Shown here: in pieces, positions 16,612-24,520 of the stretch | Layout of the letters: every line of letters starts with the position of its first letter | How positions within the stretch are numbered: the first letter of the stretch is position 1 | Assembly (NCBI GenBank): GCA_026418415.1 | Contig: JAOABK010000020.1 | Span: 1-34,531 of the forward strand | Reading direction: 5' to 3' | Length of the DNA stretch: 34,531 nt | DNA from: Pseudomonadota bacterium | GTDB lineage: Bacteria; CALINM01 | The notes under the pieces: model-generated | Told to the model about the DNA's origin: nothing | Seen by the model: only the letters and a program-made list of their open reading frames with translations | The model's database searches: none | Position numbers and translations under genes: made by a program

Positions 16612-16734
16612 ATGAATCTTAAACAGATTATAATTCTTATTATCAGCAATATAATCTCCTTCTATCTAGGATTTATATTCTTCTGCCACTTTTTAATGAA
16701 ATTAATCGAATCCATAGAAGAAAAAAATAAATAG
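16612..16734 (+). CDS. Tiny membrane protein 2 (40 aa)
   Basis: The ATG follows TGGAGG by 6-7 bases. The 40 residues begin MNLKQ, form one hydrophobic helix IIILIISNIISFYLGFIFFC and end in a charged tail IESIEEKNK. The helix core aligns with tiny membrane protein 1 over ISNI-SF-LGFI, so the two probably arose by tandem duplication. The stop is 8 bases before the peptidase ATG, with AGGAGG in between. Single-span proteins of this size can be toxins, regulators of a membrane partner or structural subunits; nothing here decides. Confidence 0.65.
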   Translation: MNLKQIIILIISNIISFYLGFIFFCHFLMKLIESIEEKNK

Positions 16735-16742
16735 GAGGTTTT

Positions 16743-17471
16743 ATGGTCCAAGAAATCCTTAAGAAATTTCTAAAAATGCCGATAAACAAAACAAGAGAAG
16801 TATTTGAAGAATTTATGAGCTTAGATGGGGCAATAAAAAGAGGCGAGGGACTAAAAAGCTTTATTTATGTACCAGGCAGAAGGGAAAATAGAGTTCTCTT
16901 GGTGGCTCATGCTGATACGTTTTGGGATGATGAGTATAACAGACCGAATAAACCATCAGGACTTGAAATAATATTTGAAAAGGGAGTTTACAAAAACAGA
17001 TTTGGAGGCTTTGGTGCCGATGATAGAGCAGGATGTGCAATGCTTTGGCTGTTAAAGGATCTTGGCCATTCTTTGCTTATTACTTCAGGAGAGGAGAGAA
17101 GTCAGATTGGGGCTAATTTTCTAATGGAAGATAACTTAGACATTGCAGAGGAGATAAATAAAACTCATCAGTTTGTAGTTCAACTTGACAGGAGGGGAAG
17201 TTGCGATTACGTATGTTATGAAGTAGGGACTGATGAGTTTGAAAGATATATTGAATCAGAAACGGGATACAAAAAGCCAGAGAAATTTACTGCAACAGAT
17301 ATTGTAGTTCTTTGCAGAGATATTTGCGGGGTTAACTTAAGCATAGGGTATTATGAGGAGCATAAAAACGATGCCTATCTTGTTTTTGATGAGTGGTTAA
17401 AAACATTAAATATAGTACAAAAGTGGTTAAGTAAAAATAATTTGCCTAAATTTAGACGGCAACAAGACTAA
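16743..17471 (+). CDS. Compact M20/M28-type zinc metallopeptidase-like protein
   Basis: This 242-residue protein shows the complete ligand set of a two-zinc exopeptidase: H56 and D58 in LLVAHADTF, D93/D94 in GFGADDRAGCAM, E117-E118 in ITSGEERS, D149 in VVQLDRRG and H207 in YYEEHKND. It is about 150 residues shorter than typical M20 enzymes and lacks a lid domain, so it resembles M28/M42 catalytic domains standing alone. There is no signal peptide, which suggests a cytoplasmic enzyme. AGGAGG precedes the ATG by a few bases. It lies in an operon between the two tiny membrane proteins and a secreted Cys-rich protein. Substrate unknown; hydrolysis of a peptide or amide bond is expected. Confidence 0.82.
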   Translation: MVQEILKKFLKMPINKTREVFEEFMSLDGAIKRGEGLKSFIYVPGRRENRVLLVAHADTFWDDEYNRPNKPSGLEIIFEKGVYKNRFGGFGADDRAGCAMLWLLKDLGHSLLITSGEERSQIGANFLMEDNLDIAEEINKTHQFVVQLDRRGSCDYVCYEVGTDEFERYIESETGYKKPEKFTATDIVVLCRDICGVNLSIGYYEEHKNDAYLVFDEWLKTLNIVQKWLSKNNLPKFRRQQD

Positions 17472-17483
17472 AGGAGGCTTAAG

Positions 17484-17780
17484 ATGCTAAAAAAAGTAAT
17501 ATTTATTTTGTTTTTTGGATTAATTTTATCAATCCCTGTTTATTGTCAAAGTGGATGTTTTTCTGACATTGATTGTGGTATTGGGTTTAGATGCGTTAAA
17601 GCACCTTATAATTCAACAGGAACATGCATGAAAAATGTGAATGAATTTAGTATACAGCAGTATGAGGTGCCAAGATTAGAGAGCTTATATCCTAAGTATA
17701 GTGGAGATTGTTCATTCGATACAGACTGTCCTATCGGTTTTTATTGTCATCCCTATTATAAAGCCTGTATTAAAAGATAA
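17484..17780 (+). CDS. Secreted Cys-rich protein with two C-x5-C-x5-C repeats
   Basis: This 98-residue protein has a signal peptide (KKVIFILFFGLILSIPVYC) and two similar Cys modules: Cys25, Cys31, Cys37, Cys48 and Cys76, Cys82, Cys88, Cys95. Both contain C-x5-C-x5-C with the shared text D-C-x-IGF-x-C (DIDCGIGFRC and DTDCPIGFYC). Such small disulfide modules resemble Dickkopf-like or similar cysteine-rich repeats found in exported proteins of many bacteria. The signal end PVYC does not fit a lipobox well because of Tyr at -1. AGGAGG precedes the ATG; the gene is 12 bases after the peptidase. Confidence 0.7.
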   Translation: MLKKVIFILFFGLILSIPVYCQSGCFSDIDCGIGFRCVKAPYNSTGTCMKNVNEFSIQQYEVPRLESLYPKYSGDCSFDTDCPIGFYCHPYYKACIKR

Positions 17781-17916
17781 TTCAATTTAACATCCCAAGA
17801 GTAAAAGAGAATGTATTAACAATTATTCAAAGGCTTACACGCAGAAAGTGGAAAAGGTAAAGTTGAGCAAAAATTAAATTTTAAAAAAGAATGTTTTGTG
17901 TTAAAAGTATTTTATT

Positions 17917-20900
17917 ATGCTGAACAAATTAGCTAAATACTACTTAGATATTTTAAATTCAATGTCTTCAAATCTTGGGAATCAGTTTATTGATATTACC
18001 AAGAAAATAAGGTATGGGTTGACAGCTGACTTGGGTATTTTTTCCTTGAATTTTAATCAATTGATAACGAATGATGAACTGACCTTCAAAATACAAAAGG
18101 TTAGAAGTAATTTTTTCGAGGAAGCCGATTCATTAGAAGTTGATATAGATGAAGAAAAACCTCAAAATGAGAATTCGAATAGAGAAATAGATCTTGCCAA
18201 CAAGGAGTTGGCGTCTAACATAATAGTTAACATATATAGAAAACAGGAATTTGATCAATACAATCGAGAAATAATTGTCGGATTTCCAATGGTTTCTGGA
18301 AAGGTGAACAGAAAAAGGTTTTGTGCTCCGATTTTTTATTATAAAGCGAAGTTGAATTATGACCCTGTTAAAAATGTTGTGACTCTTATAAAAGATTTTG
18401 AGATACCCGCTTTGAATTTTCAATTAATTAAATATATTGTTGAGGAGGATGAAGAGGTTGAGGTAATAAGAAAACAGATCTTGCCAGATCTGCTCGAAGA
18501 TTTTGAACCAGATAAATTAGAAAACATCATTAAAAAGTTATTTAATCTTGTAGATATATTCGAAGAAGTTGAGATAACAAATGCCAGTGATTTAAAAACT
18601 GCTATTGATTTAACTAAAATAGAAGGGGTCTATTTAGTCAATGCTTTAGTAATATTCAGCACTACAAGAACCAATCCCTATTTACTTGATGATTTATCTG
18701 AATTAATCAGTATGGAATCTATAAATTCAAATTCCATTGCCAATATTTTCATCTCAGAGGAGATTGAGCAATCAAATGATGCTTCTGAAAACAATAATAA
18801 CTTAAATGATTTTATACCACTCTTTCCATTATTAAGTAATAGAGCGCAGAGATTAACAGCTCTAAAAGCAGAAAATTCAAAACTCCTTGTGATACAAGGA
18901 CCACCTGGGACAGGTAAGTCTCAGACAATTGTCAATTTAATTTGCCATTTAACAGCAAATGGAAAATCAGTTTTAGTAGTTAGCCATCAGAATAAGGCTT
19001 TGGAAGTTATTACAAAGTTTATGCCCAATATCGAATATTTTGGTATGTCTATGCTAAAGAATGATAAGGAATCTATTAATGAATTGCGAAACAAACTTGA
19101 AAGTTTTCATGCCTATGTAAGTGGCATAGATGTTCATGCTTATCAAAAATATTTATCAAATAAATGGGAAGTTTTAAGAAATACTTATAGAAACATTGCA
19201 AGTTTAGAAGTTAGATTTAAACAATTAAAGGACATTGAAAAAAATAGTTTTTCAACCTATAAAAGGTATAACGATGTAAAAAGTTTTTACATAATCCATA
19301 ATAACGATAGGATTAATGATTTAAATGATGAATCTTGTATAAAATTAAAAGATTACTATGAAAATATTATAAAGATTAAAGAGTTTTATCAAAAATATGA
19401 TGGTAATATCCCTCTTCAGAATAAGCATCTTGATAAAATAATTGCCGAACTAAAATTTTTATCTGACTGTTTTAAAGATATCACATTAAATATTTTAAGT
19501 GATGAAAAGAAAGTCAATTTAAGTAAAAGCATATCTTCTGTTAATTTAGATTTAGATGTAGTTTTACAACAGGTTGATGAGTTAATAAGCTGGAATAACA
19601 AAAACTCAGATAAACTCATTAATGCAAAAAATTTCATTAAACTGGAAAATTTTAAAATTCTAAAAGCGAAATTTGAAAATTTTATGAAAGATAAAACTGA
19701 AATTGAAAGAAATTTTCTACAATTAGAAAAAACATTCGAAAGTATAAAAAAGATAAGTTCTTTAAATAAATTACCGCAAAGATTAAATAGAGAGGAATGT
19801 AAACTGGCAATAAATAATTCAAAAATACTAAACAGTTCATATAAATCTTTTTTTAAGTGGTATTTTTCAAAGAATGTAAGAAATGCAAGAAAATTCTTTC
19901 AACAATTAGGTTTTAATAAAATTAAAAGAGATGGCAAGGAAGTTAATAAAATTCTTGCTTGGAGTTATTTTTGGAATTGGAAATATGAATTAATTGAGAG
20001 AATTGGTATATTTGCAAAATTTGGTATACCTGTAAAAGAAGGAGCAATTGAAGATAGTATTGATGAGATAGCCTATAAAGTAAATTTTATAAAAAAATCA
20101 ATAGATGTATTAAATTCACTTTCTGAAGTTTTTAATAATGAAATTTATAGGCAAGTTGTTTTAATAAGAAGTTTTATTGATGATATAGCTTGTGAATCAC
20201 ATAAAATATTGTTGAACGAATACCTGATAAAAGCAAGAGATTACTTAGTTTACAAAAAGAGGCTTAAAGTATTAAAAGATAGTGGGCTTTTGAATGTTTT
20301 CAGAAATGAGATATTTATCAAGGAAATTATAGGTAATATTGAATCTTTGATTTTTGATGAAAGATTCAAAGAAAAGGAAAAGACATTATCAAAACTTATT
20401 AAAGAAATTGAAATATATGACAAAATAAAGAAATATGAGATGGAAGAATTAAGTAATTTCGAAAACACCTTTAGGTGGATTAGAGAACAAGTCTTTAAAA
20501 ATGAGCAAATTCCAGCCTTTGAAAATCTATCTAATATGGTTGAGGCATTCAAACTTGTTAACTTTATAAAAAAGGATCTTTTAGAAAACCCAGATGACAC
20601 ATATGAAATCTCGAAAAAAATTAAAGAGTTAAAAACACAATGTGAAGAAAAAATATTAGATATTATCAATACACAAAGAAAAATTGCCCTTAAAAATGCT
20701 GAAAGTGATGTTGAAAGTTTATTTGAGATAAACCAACTTATTAAGCTTTTAAAAAGAAAGAAAAAGACCCAATCCTTTGTTCAATTGAGAAATAAAATAA
20801 ATTACAGAAAAATTTTAAACCTATTTCCCTGCTGGATAATGAGTATAGATGATGTTGCAAGAATCTTTCCTTTAGAAGATGGGCTTTTTGATTATCTAAT

Positions 20901-22422
20901 AGTAGATGAAGCTTCACAATGTAATCAAGCAACAGTTCTACATCTTGCATATCGAGCAAAAAGGATGATAGTTGTTGGTGATAGTAAACAGATGAAAAAT
21001 CCCAACACCCAGTTTTTAAGTGAGACGATAGTTAATTTATGTCTGACAAATAATGAGTTAGATAAGCATATTAAATCCGTTTTTTTAAATTGCAGAAATT
21101 CACTTTTAGATCTAGCAATAGGCTGTCAGGATACAAGCCCGGTTTTTTTAAATGAACATTTTAGATGCGAACCACCTATAATAGAATTTTCAAATAGAAA
21201 TTTCTATAATAACCAGTTAAAGATACTAACACCATTAAGAAATAGAAGGTTTAATCCTTGCATGGAAATTAAGTTTGTTAATGGTGCGTATGATACCCCT
21301 GAGGATAAAAAAGTTAATGAATTAGAGGCAAAAGCGGTAGTTGAAGAGCTAAAAAGAATGGTTGAGGCTGGTGAATTAGATGATGAAAGAGGAAAGAAGC
21401 TTACTGTTGGTATTTTATCGCTATTCAGAAAACAGGCTTTATTTATACAAAATTTGGTATATGAAACCTTTGAAAAAAACCCCAGTATATTAAAAGATCA
21501 TGAAATAATAGTTTCTACTGTAGATGGGTTCCAAGGCGATGAAAAAGACGTGATTCTTTATTCCTTTAGATATGCTCCAAACTCAAAGCCGGGTATGATA
21601 ACAGTTCTGCAAAGAGATGATGAACACTCTTTGGGTAGGTTAAACGTTGCTTTTAGTAGGGCGAAAAGGAAGGTTGTGTGTTTTATATCTACACCCATAG
21701 ATAATTTCCCTAAAGGCATAATAAGAAATTATTTAGAACACGTAAGCAATGTCCAGAATTCCTCCTATAATAGATTAGGGATACCAGGGCAAAGAGAAAA
21801 ATGTCAAAGTAATTTTGAAAGGGATGTTTATGATGCGCTTGTAAGTAAAGGGGTTGAAGTATATGCACAATTTCCCTGTTCAGGATTTTTCATTGATTTC
21901 GTTGTTTTTGATAAAGAGGGGCGTAGAATAGCAATAGAGTGCGATGGCGATTTTCATTATGATGAATATGGGATTTTGCTTGAAGAAGATTTGCAAAGAC
22001 AGGATATAATTGAAAGATGTGGTTGGTATGTGCACCGTATACCATGCAGAAAGTTTTATGCTAATCCTGAGAAGGAAATAGAGAAAGTTTTAAAAACCCT
22101 TCAAAGTCAAGAAATAGATAATGAGATTTTAGGTGCTTTAAAAAGGGCATCACAACATAATGAGGTTACTGCAGAAGAAGTTAATACTAATAGTCAAGAT
22201 TTAACAAAGGAAGAAAAGAATATTTTAAAGCTAATATTTGAGGAAGGTTCAATGTTAGTTTGGCAAATATCAGAAAGAACTCATTTGAATAGAGATAATA
22301 TTATTGTTGTTTTACAAAATTTAGAAAAAAAGGGTTTACTAATTAATATTGAAAATAGCGAAGGTATTAGAAGTTGGGAGTTGAGTACAGAAGGGATGAG
22401 GATAATAGAAAAATTTATCTGA
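17917..22422 (+). CDS. SF1 helicase fused to PD-(D/E)XK nuclease and winged helix
   Basis: This 1501-residue protein has an N-terminal region of about 310 residues, an SF1 helicase core split by a long helical insert, and two C-terminal modules. Motifs: Walker A GPPGTGKS (328-335), Walker B with VDEASQ (996-1001), the late motif VDGFQGDEKDV (about 1202-1212) and RLNVAFSRAKRKV. The insert (about 380-960) is rich in Lys, Glu and Asn and probably coiled coil. The nuclease (about 1295-1400) is MTES_1575/DUF559-like with FERDVYDAL, D1327 in FIDFVVF and E1341-C-D-G, then RCGWYVHRIP. Residues about 1430-1501 form a winged helix (VWQISERTHLNR, LEKKGLL). Such helicase-nucleases are often in phage-defence loci; here no partner gene is obvious. 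No Shine-Dalgarno sequence. Confidence 0.85.
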   Translation: MLNKLAKYYLDILNSMSSNLGNQFIDITKKIRYGLTADLGIFSLNFNQLITNDELTFKIQKVRSNFFEEADSLEVDIDEEKPQNENSNREIDLANKELASNIIVNIYRKQEFDQYNREIIVGFPMVSGKVNRKRFCAPIFYYKAKLNYDPVKNVVTLIKDFEIPALNFQLIKYIVEEDEEVEVIRKQILPDLLEDFEPDKLENIIKKLFNLVDIFEEVEITNASDLKTAIDLTKIEGVYLVNALVIFSTTRTNPYLLDDLSELISMESINSNSIANIFISEEIEQSNDASENNNNLNDFIPLFPLLSNRAQRLTALKAENSKLLVIQGPPGTGKSQTIVNLICHLTANGKSVLVVSHQNKALEVITKFMPNIEYFGMSMLKNDKESINELRNKLESFHAYVSGIDVHAYQKYLSNKWEVLRNTYRNIASLEVRFKQLKDIEKNSFSTYKRYNDVKSFYIIHNNDRINDLNDESCIKLKDYYENIIKIKEFYQKYDGNIPLQNKHLDKIIAELKFLSDCFKDITLNILSDEKKVNLSKSISSVNLDLDVVLQQVDELISWNNKNSDKLINAKNFIKLENFKILKAKFENFMKDKTEIERNFLQLEKTFESIKKISSLNKLPQRLNREECKLAINNSKILNSSYKSFFKWYFSKNVRNARKFFQQLGFNKIKRDGKEVNKILAWSYFWNWKYELIERIGIFAKFGIPVKEGAIEDSIDEIAYKVNFIKKSIDVLNSLSEVFNNEIYRQVVLIRSFIDDIACESHKILLNEYLIKARDYLVYKKRLKVLKDSGLLNVFRNEIFIKEIIGNIESLIFDERFKEKEKTLSKLIKEIEIYDKIKKYEMEELSNFENTFRWIREQVFKNEQIPAFENLSNMVEAFKLVNFIKKDLLENPDDTYEISKKIKELKTQCEEKILDIINTQRKIALKNAESDVESLFEINQLIKLLKRKKKTQSFVQLRNKINYRKILNLFPCWIMSIDDVARIFPLEDGLFDYLIVDEASQCNQATVLHLAYRAKRMIVVGDSKQMKNPNTQFLSETIVNLCLTNNELDKHIKSVFLNCRNSLLDLAIGCQDTSPVFLNEHFRCEPPIIEFSNRNFYNNQLKILTPLRNRRFNPCMEIKFVNGAYDTPEDKKVNELEAKAVVEELKRMVEAGELDDERGKKLTVGILSLFRKQALFIQNLVYETFEKNPSILKDHEIIVSTVDGFQGDEKDVILYSFRYAPNSKPGMITVLQRDDEHSLGRLNVAFSRAKRKVVCFISTPIDNFPKGIIRNYLEHVSNVQNSSYNRLGIPGQREKCQSNFERDVYDALVSKGVEVYAQFPCSGFFIDFVVFDKEGRRIAIECDGDFHYDEYGILLEEDLQRQDIIERCGWYVHRIPCRKFYANPEKEIEKVLKTLQSQEIDNEILGALKRASQHNEVTAEEVNTNSQDLTKEEKNILKLIFEEGSMLVWQISERTHLNRDNIIVVLQNLEKKGLLINIENSEGIRSWELSTEGMRIIEKFI

Positions 22423-22544
22423 TTCTTTTCAAGCAATTAGGACTTCCTTTAGAAAATAAAAAAGAATATTTTTCTTTTATAGATCTAAAAAAAATTGTAA
22501 TACGTTTGGCAATTTTTTTAAAAAATTACTTGTTACTTTTCATT

Positions 22545-22576
22545 ATAGTTGTTTACAAAAATTTATTGACAACTAT
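22545..22576 (+). promoter_or_regulatory. Inverted repeat ATAGTTGT / ACAACTAT over the rplM -35
   Basis: Perfect 8-base arms lie at 22545-22552 and 22569-22576, separated by 16 bases. The right arm overlaps the -35 TTGACA. A related GTTGTC occurs at 22597-22602 near the predicted transcription start, so GTTGT-type half-sites occur three times in 60 bases. The layout suits a repressor or activator site for the rplM-rpsI operon. Confidence 0.45.
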
Positions 22577-22594
22577 GAAAAATTAAAATAGAAT
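22566..22594 (+). promoter_or_regulatory. Sigma-70-type promoter for rplM-rpsI
   Basis: A perfect -35 TTGACA (22566-22571) is 17 bases from TAGAAT (22589-22594), five of six matches to the -10 consensus. Transcription would start near 22601, giving a leader of about 29 bases with AGAGGAG before the rplM ATG. The gene-free stretch 22423-22629 otherwise shows only A/T-rich sequence. Confidence 0.7.
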
Positions 22595-22629
22595 TTGTTG
22601 TCTAAACATTTTTAGAGGAGTGTTTTTAA

Positions 22630-23058
22630 ATGAAAACCTATTGGCCTAAAAAAGATGATATCAAAAGAAACTGGTATTTAATTGATGCTAAAGGAAAAGT
22701 ATTGGGACGTATAGCAACAAAGATAGCTGAATTGCTTATTGGAAAGGGTAAAACTATATTTACTCCAGCAGTGGATACAGGGGATTTTGTTGTAGTTATC
22801 AATGCAAAGGAAGTTGTTTTAACTGGTAAGAAGTGGAAACAAAAGACCTATAACTGGCATACAGGATATCCAGGAGGTTTTCGTAGTATTACAGCTGAAA
22901 AGCTAAGAAATGAAAAGCCTGAAGAGATTTTATGGCAGGCTGTTTATGGAATGTTGCCAAAGAACAAGCTTCGTGACCACAGGATTAATAGGTTGAAAAT
23001 ATATACTGCTGATAACCATCCTCATATTGCTCAGAATCCTGTTCAGTTAAGTTTATAA
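22630..23058 (+). CDS. rplM: 50S ribosomal protein L13
   Basis: This 142-residue protein is L13, an early-assembly protein of the large ribosomal subunit. The family signatures are visible: RNWYLIDAKGKVLGRIATKI at the N-terminus, DFVVVINAKEVVLTGKKW, YNWHTGYPGG and the signature VYGMLPKNKLRDHRINRLKIY. Length is normal. AGAGGAG precedes the ATG by 9 bases. rpsI follows 26 bases later, the conserved bacterial L13-S9 operon. Confidence 0.98.
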   Translation: MKTYWPKKDDIKRNWYLIDAKGKVLGRIATKIAELLIGKGKTIFTPAVDTGDFVVVINAKEVVLTGKKWKQKTYNWHTGYPGGFRSITAEKLRNEKPEEILWQAVYGMLPKNKLRDHRINRLKIYTADNHPHIAQNPVQLSL

Positions 23059-23084
23059 CTTTAAGATAAGGAGCATTGATAGAT

Positions 23085-23477
23085 ATGGTTGAGAAAAAAA
23101 TATATGCAACAGGAAGGAGAAAAAGGGCAATTTCTCGAGTATGGATTAAGCCTGGAACTGGTAAAATAATTGTAAATGGTATTAGCGCAGAGAAATATTT
23201 TAAGCTTCCAACCGCTATGAAGATAGTTAAGGATCCACTTGTGGTTACTAATACCTTAAACAGTGTTGATGTTCAGGCTACATTAATAGGTGGAGGGATG
23301 TCGGGACAGGCAGGAGCATTAAGGCATGGTATTGCAAGAGCTCTTGTTAATTTTAATAGCGAATATAGAGAAGCATTGAAAAAGGCTGGTTTCTTGACAA
23401 GGGATCCCAGAGAGGTAGAACGTAAGAAATACGGCAAGCCAAAAGCAAGAAAGAGATTCCAGTATTCAAAGCGTTAA
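23085..23477 (+). CDS. rpsI: 30S ribosomal protein S9
   Basis: This 130-residue protein is S9, part of the small-subunit head with a basic tail reaching the P-site tRNA. It shows [58 protein letters not shown] and the terminal QYSKR. I chose ATG 23085, with AAGGAG ending 11 bases upstream; a TTG at 23076 is in frame but only 2 bases from the ribosome site. Confidence 0.98.
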   Translation: MVEKKIYATGRRKRAISRVWIKPGTGKIIVNGISAEKYFKLPTAMKIVKDPLVVTNTLNSVDVQATLIGGGMSGQAGALRHGIARALVNFNSEYREALKKAGFLTRDPREVERKKYGKPKARKRFQYSKR

Positions 23478-23482
23478 TCTCA

Positions 23483-24520
23483 ATGAAAAAAATCAAAGTT
23501 GCTATTTTAGGTGCAACAGGATATACAGGTGCCGAACTGGTAAGAATGCTGGTTCGGCATTCTTATATAGAATTATCAACTTTAACTACAAGACAGTATG
23601 TAGGAAAGAAGTTTTCCCAAGTCTTTCCATCTTTTACTGGTATCTGTGATATTGTTTGCACAGAAAATAACGATCCTGACTCTATAGATGCTGATTTAGT
23701 TTTTTCTGCGCTACCCCATCATGAATCTGCTCCTATTGTCGGTGAACTTGTAAAATCTGGTAAGAAAGTAATAGATCTAAGTGCTGATTTTAGAATTAAA
23801 TCTGAAAATACTTATAAAAAGTGGTATGGCGATCATCCATGTTTTGATCTTGTGGGTGAGGCGGTATATGGGCTACCAGAGATTTACAGAGAGGAAATAG
23901 TAAAAGCTAATTTAATTGCCAATCCTGGATGCTATCCCACTTCTGTTTTATTACCCCTATATCCTCTAATCAAGGAAGGGATTATAGATTTGAATAGGAT
24001 TATTGTTGATAGTAAGTCTGGAGTTAGTGGCGCTGGAAGGGGGCTTAGTCTTAAAACTCACTTTTGTGAGGTCTATGGTGGATTTAAGGCTTATAATGTT
24101 ACAGTTCATAGACATCAACCTGAGATAGCTGAACAGGCAAGTTTTTTTGCAAAATCACCTGTGGATATTATTTTTACTCCCCATCTTCTACCTATAAAAA
24201 GGGGAATTTTAAGCACAATTTATGTTAATATGAAAGGTAATTTTGAAGAGAAAGAGATTTACAATATTTATAAACAATACTACTCAAAAGAGAGATTTAT
24301 AAGGATTTTTGAGGAAGATTTACCAACGATTGAAAGTGTAGTTGGTAGCAATTTCTGCGACATAGGATTTAAGGTTGAAAAAAATACAAAGACTATTATC
24401 ATTATTTCAACTATTGATAATCTTATAAAGGGTGCTTCAGGACAGGCAATTCAAAATATGAATATTATGTTTGGGTTTCCAGAAGAGTCTTCTCTTGAAA
24501 ATATCCCTCTTTTCCCTTGA
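23483..24520 (+). CDS. argC: N-acetyl-gamma-glutamyl-phosphate reductase
   Basis: This 345-residue protein is ArgC, which reduces N-acetylglutamyl phosphate to the semialdehyde with NADPH in arginine synthesis. The nucleotide-binding start is VAILGATGYTGAELVRML, and the catalytic Cys150 is in IANPGCYPTS. SKSGVSGAGRG and AYNVTVHRHQPEI are further family segments. It begins 5 bases after rpsI without a clear Shine-Dalgarno sequence, so it is probably read with the ribosomal operon and may be translationally coupled. Its stop directly abuts the stop of the convergent tatD-fusion gene. Confidence 0.96.
   Translation: MKKIKVAILGATGYTGAELVRMLVRHSYIELSTLTTRQYVGKKFSQVFPSFTGICDIVCTENNDPDSIDADLVFSALPHHESAPIVGELVKSGKKVIDLSADFRIKSENTYKKWYGDHPCFDLVGEAVYGLPEIYREEIVKANLIANPGCYPTSVLLPLYPLIKEGIIDLNRIIVDSKSGVSGAGRGLSLKTHFCEVYGGFKAYNVTVHRHQPEIAEQASFFAKSPVDIIFTPHLLPIKRGILSTIYVNMKGNFEEKEIYNIYKQYYSKERFIRIFEEDLPTIESVVGSNFCDIGFKVEKNTKTIIIISTIDNLIKGASGQAIQNMNIMFGFPEESSLENIPLFP

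Noticed and set aside
20250-20669. Open minus-strand frame of 139 codons inside the helicase
   Set aside because: It is opposite the Lys/Glu-rich insert; such A/T-rich coding sequence produces Ser/Phe/Ile-rich antisense frames without function.
22374-22586. Plus-strand 70-codon frame across the helicase end
   Set aside because: It overlaps the helicase C-terminus in another frame and runs through the rplM promoter; no ribosome site or domain is seen.
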